A stretch of 5,868 nt of DNA from an uncultured Oscillospiraceae bacterium (GTDB lineage Bacteria > Bacillota > Clostridia > Oscillospirales > Oscillospiraceae): assembly GCA_944385195.1 (NCBI GenBank), contig CALWWH010000177.1, positions 1 to 5,868 on the forward strand, in the 5' to 3' direction. Shown piece after piece: positions 5,035 to 5,868 of this stretch. The translations under genes and the position numbers were made by a program. The notes beneath the pieces were generated by a model. It was not told the origin of the DNA and made no database searches. It worked only from the letters and a program-made list of their open reading frames with translations. Numbering within the stretch: position 1 is the first letter of the stretch; each line of letters begins with the position of its first letter.

Positions 5035-5868
5035 CTATACGTCCTGTAAATCCCGCGTGGCGCGGAAGATGAGATACCCCGCCAGGGCGATGATGATGGC
5101 GCTGATGCCGCCACCGGTGGAAGCGATGAAAATGCGGTGGGTGGTCTCAGGCATATATGTGCCGAATTGGGCCAGCATAGCGGTCTCCAACGCCAGCATC
5201 GAGACCAGGGCAGAGGTAAGCTTGACTGCGGATGTAGTTAACATAATAATATGATCCCCTCTGCGGGTCAGGACCAAGCTGCGGGCGGCGGAGGTGGTGC
5301 TGTAAAAAGCATGCAGGGCTGCGGCGTAGATTAAAAAGCCTGGATAATTGTATCCGCGCCCCTGATTGAGAATCATGAGCACCGTCCCAGCGAGGAAAAG
5401 GTTCACCAATAGGAGAACTGCGGCGCAGCGGCGAGAGATACGTAGAGAGGTCTTACGGTCCTGATAGTTTACATAATGTATGAGTGTCAGCCGAAGGACA
5501 CAGAGAATGCCGTAATACCCTGCCAGCGTGTAAAACCAGGGCGAGCGTTCGATCAGGCCGGAAACTAGGTTTGTCCCTGCGAAGAGCAGGTTGATGCCCA
5601 GCGAGAGCCACAGTGATACCTGGGTTTTGAAGGCCGCGTCGGTGAGGTAGCGGTGACTCAGCGGCCTGCTGTGCAGCAGGCGCTTGCCCCGCCGAACCAG
5701 GGCAGGCAGCCGCAGCAGCAGCACTGTGAGGGTATAGAAGGACAGAATGTAAGAGCCGGTGGCCAGGGGATGATCCTCCCAACCGTGATAGAACACAGCG
5801 CATAGTGCGATGGCGCTGAGGAGGGCCAGCAGGCAGGTGAGGGGCCAGGGTGGATAGAGAAATCGCCT
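5035..5868 (-). CDS. Multi-pass membrane protein of unknown function, 5' end outside the window
   Basis: The frame is open from the right edge to TAG at 5035-5037, giving 277 residues with the N-terminus missing. An internal GTG at 5796 has no ribosome site and falls inside a membrane segment, so the real start is beyond the window. Numbering from the edge, about eight hydrophobic segments are visible at 8-27, 37-58, 82-106, 111-133, 148-167, 176-197, 206-236 and 252-269. Basic loops RRGKR (59-63), DRKTSLRISRR (137-147), LTRRGD (200-205) and the tail FRATRD (268-273) all fall on the same side. This fits an eight-helix protein with both ends in the cytoplasm. I see no ATPase, transporter, kinase or peptidase motif and do not recognise the family. 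It converges with the VanZ-like gene. An integral membrane protein is confident; the function is open. Confidence 0.82.
   Translation of the reverse strand, partial: RRFLYPPWPLTCLLALLSAIALCAVFYHGWEDHPLATGSYILSFYTLTVLLLRLPALVRRGKRLLHSRPLSHRYLTDAAFKTQVSLWLSLGINLLFAGTNLVSGLIERSPWFYTLAGYYGILCVLRLTLIHYVNYQDRKTSLRISRRCAAVLLLVNLFLAGTVLMILNQGRGYNYPGFLIYAAALHAFYSTTSAARSLVLTRRGDHIIMLTTSAVKLTSALVSMLALETAMLAQFGTYMPETTHRIFIASTGGGISAIIIALAGYLIFRATRDLQDV

Noticed and set aside
5111..5120. Palindrome CCACCGGTGG, similar to a sequence at 4980-4989
   Set aside because: It lies inside coding sequence for a glycine-rich stretch and the match to 4980-4989 is imperfect; likely chance.
4829..5254. 141-codon plus-strand frame spanning the end of the VanZ-like gene
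   Set aside because: It overlaps two better supported genes in other frames and its product looks like random arginine- and cysteine-rich translation.
5794..5796. GTG as the start of the minus-strand membrane protein
   Set aside because: There is no ribosome site upstream and the frame continues to the window edge with a membrane segment spanning this point.

Overview
The window looks like a piece of chromosome from a moderately GC-rich Firmicute. The best guess is the class Clostridia, probably an Oscillospiraceae-like gut bacterium. The reasons are strong GGAGG-type ribosome sites, a tRNA gene with an encoded CCA end, intrinsic terminators, a Clostridia-style SbcD/SbcC pair and a VanZ-family membrane protein. 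The genus is a guess. No phage, transposon, plasmid or CRISPR genes are visible.

Layout, left to right. Positions 1-168 form a self-contained transcription unit: a near-consensus sigma-A promoter (16-44), a tRNA-Ala(GGC) gene (57-132) and a strong intrinsic terminator (133-168). The tRNA has an intact cloverleaf outline, the G3:U70 alanine identity pair and CCA. It departs from the usual sequence at three core positions, 25, 45 and 53, and these disrupt the G10-C25(-G45) and G53-C61 contacts. This is the most unusual feature of the window.

Positions 195-4081 hold a two-gene operon, sbcD and sbcC, with a 4-base ATGA overlap. SbcD is the Mre11-type nuclease and SbcC the Rad50-type SMC ATPase. 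Together they form the complex that cleaves DNA hairpins and blocked ends during repair and replication. All expected catalytic and ATPase motifs are present. No clear separate promoter is seen for the operon.

Positions 4082-4367 are the longest non-coding interval. It contains a TATAAT box, a possible 18-codon ORF, a possible three-way-junction RNA fold (4190-4237), two abutting inverted repeats of 38 bases each (4251-4288 and 4289-4326) and an extended -10 promoter for the next gene. No known RNA family was recognised here.

Positions 4368-4967 encode a 199-residue VanZ-family membrane protein. Convergent to it, on the minus strand and running off the right edge, is a multi-pass membrane protein of unknown function (5035-5868, 5' end missing). 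The 67 bases between these two genes are GC-rich and contain two hairpins, but neither resembles a standard terminator.

The genes do not form an obvious single system. The window reads as ordinary housekeeping DNA with two spots worth a second look: the aberrant tRNA and the structured spacer after sbcC.
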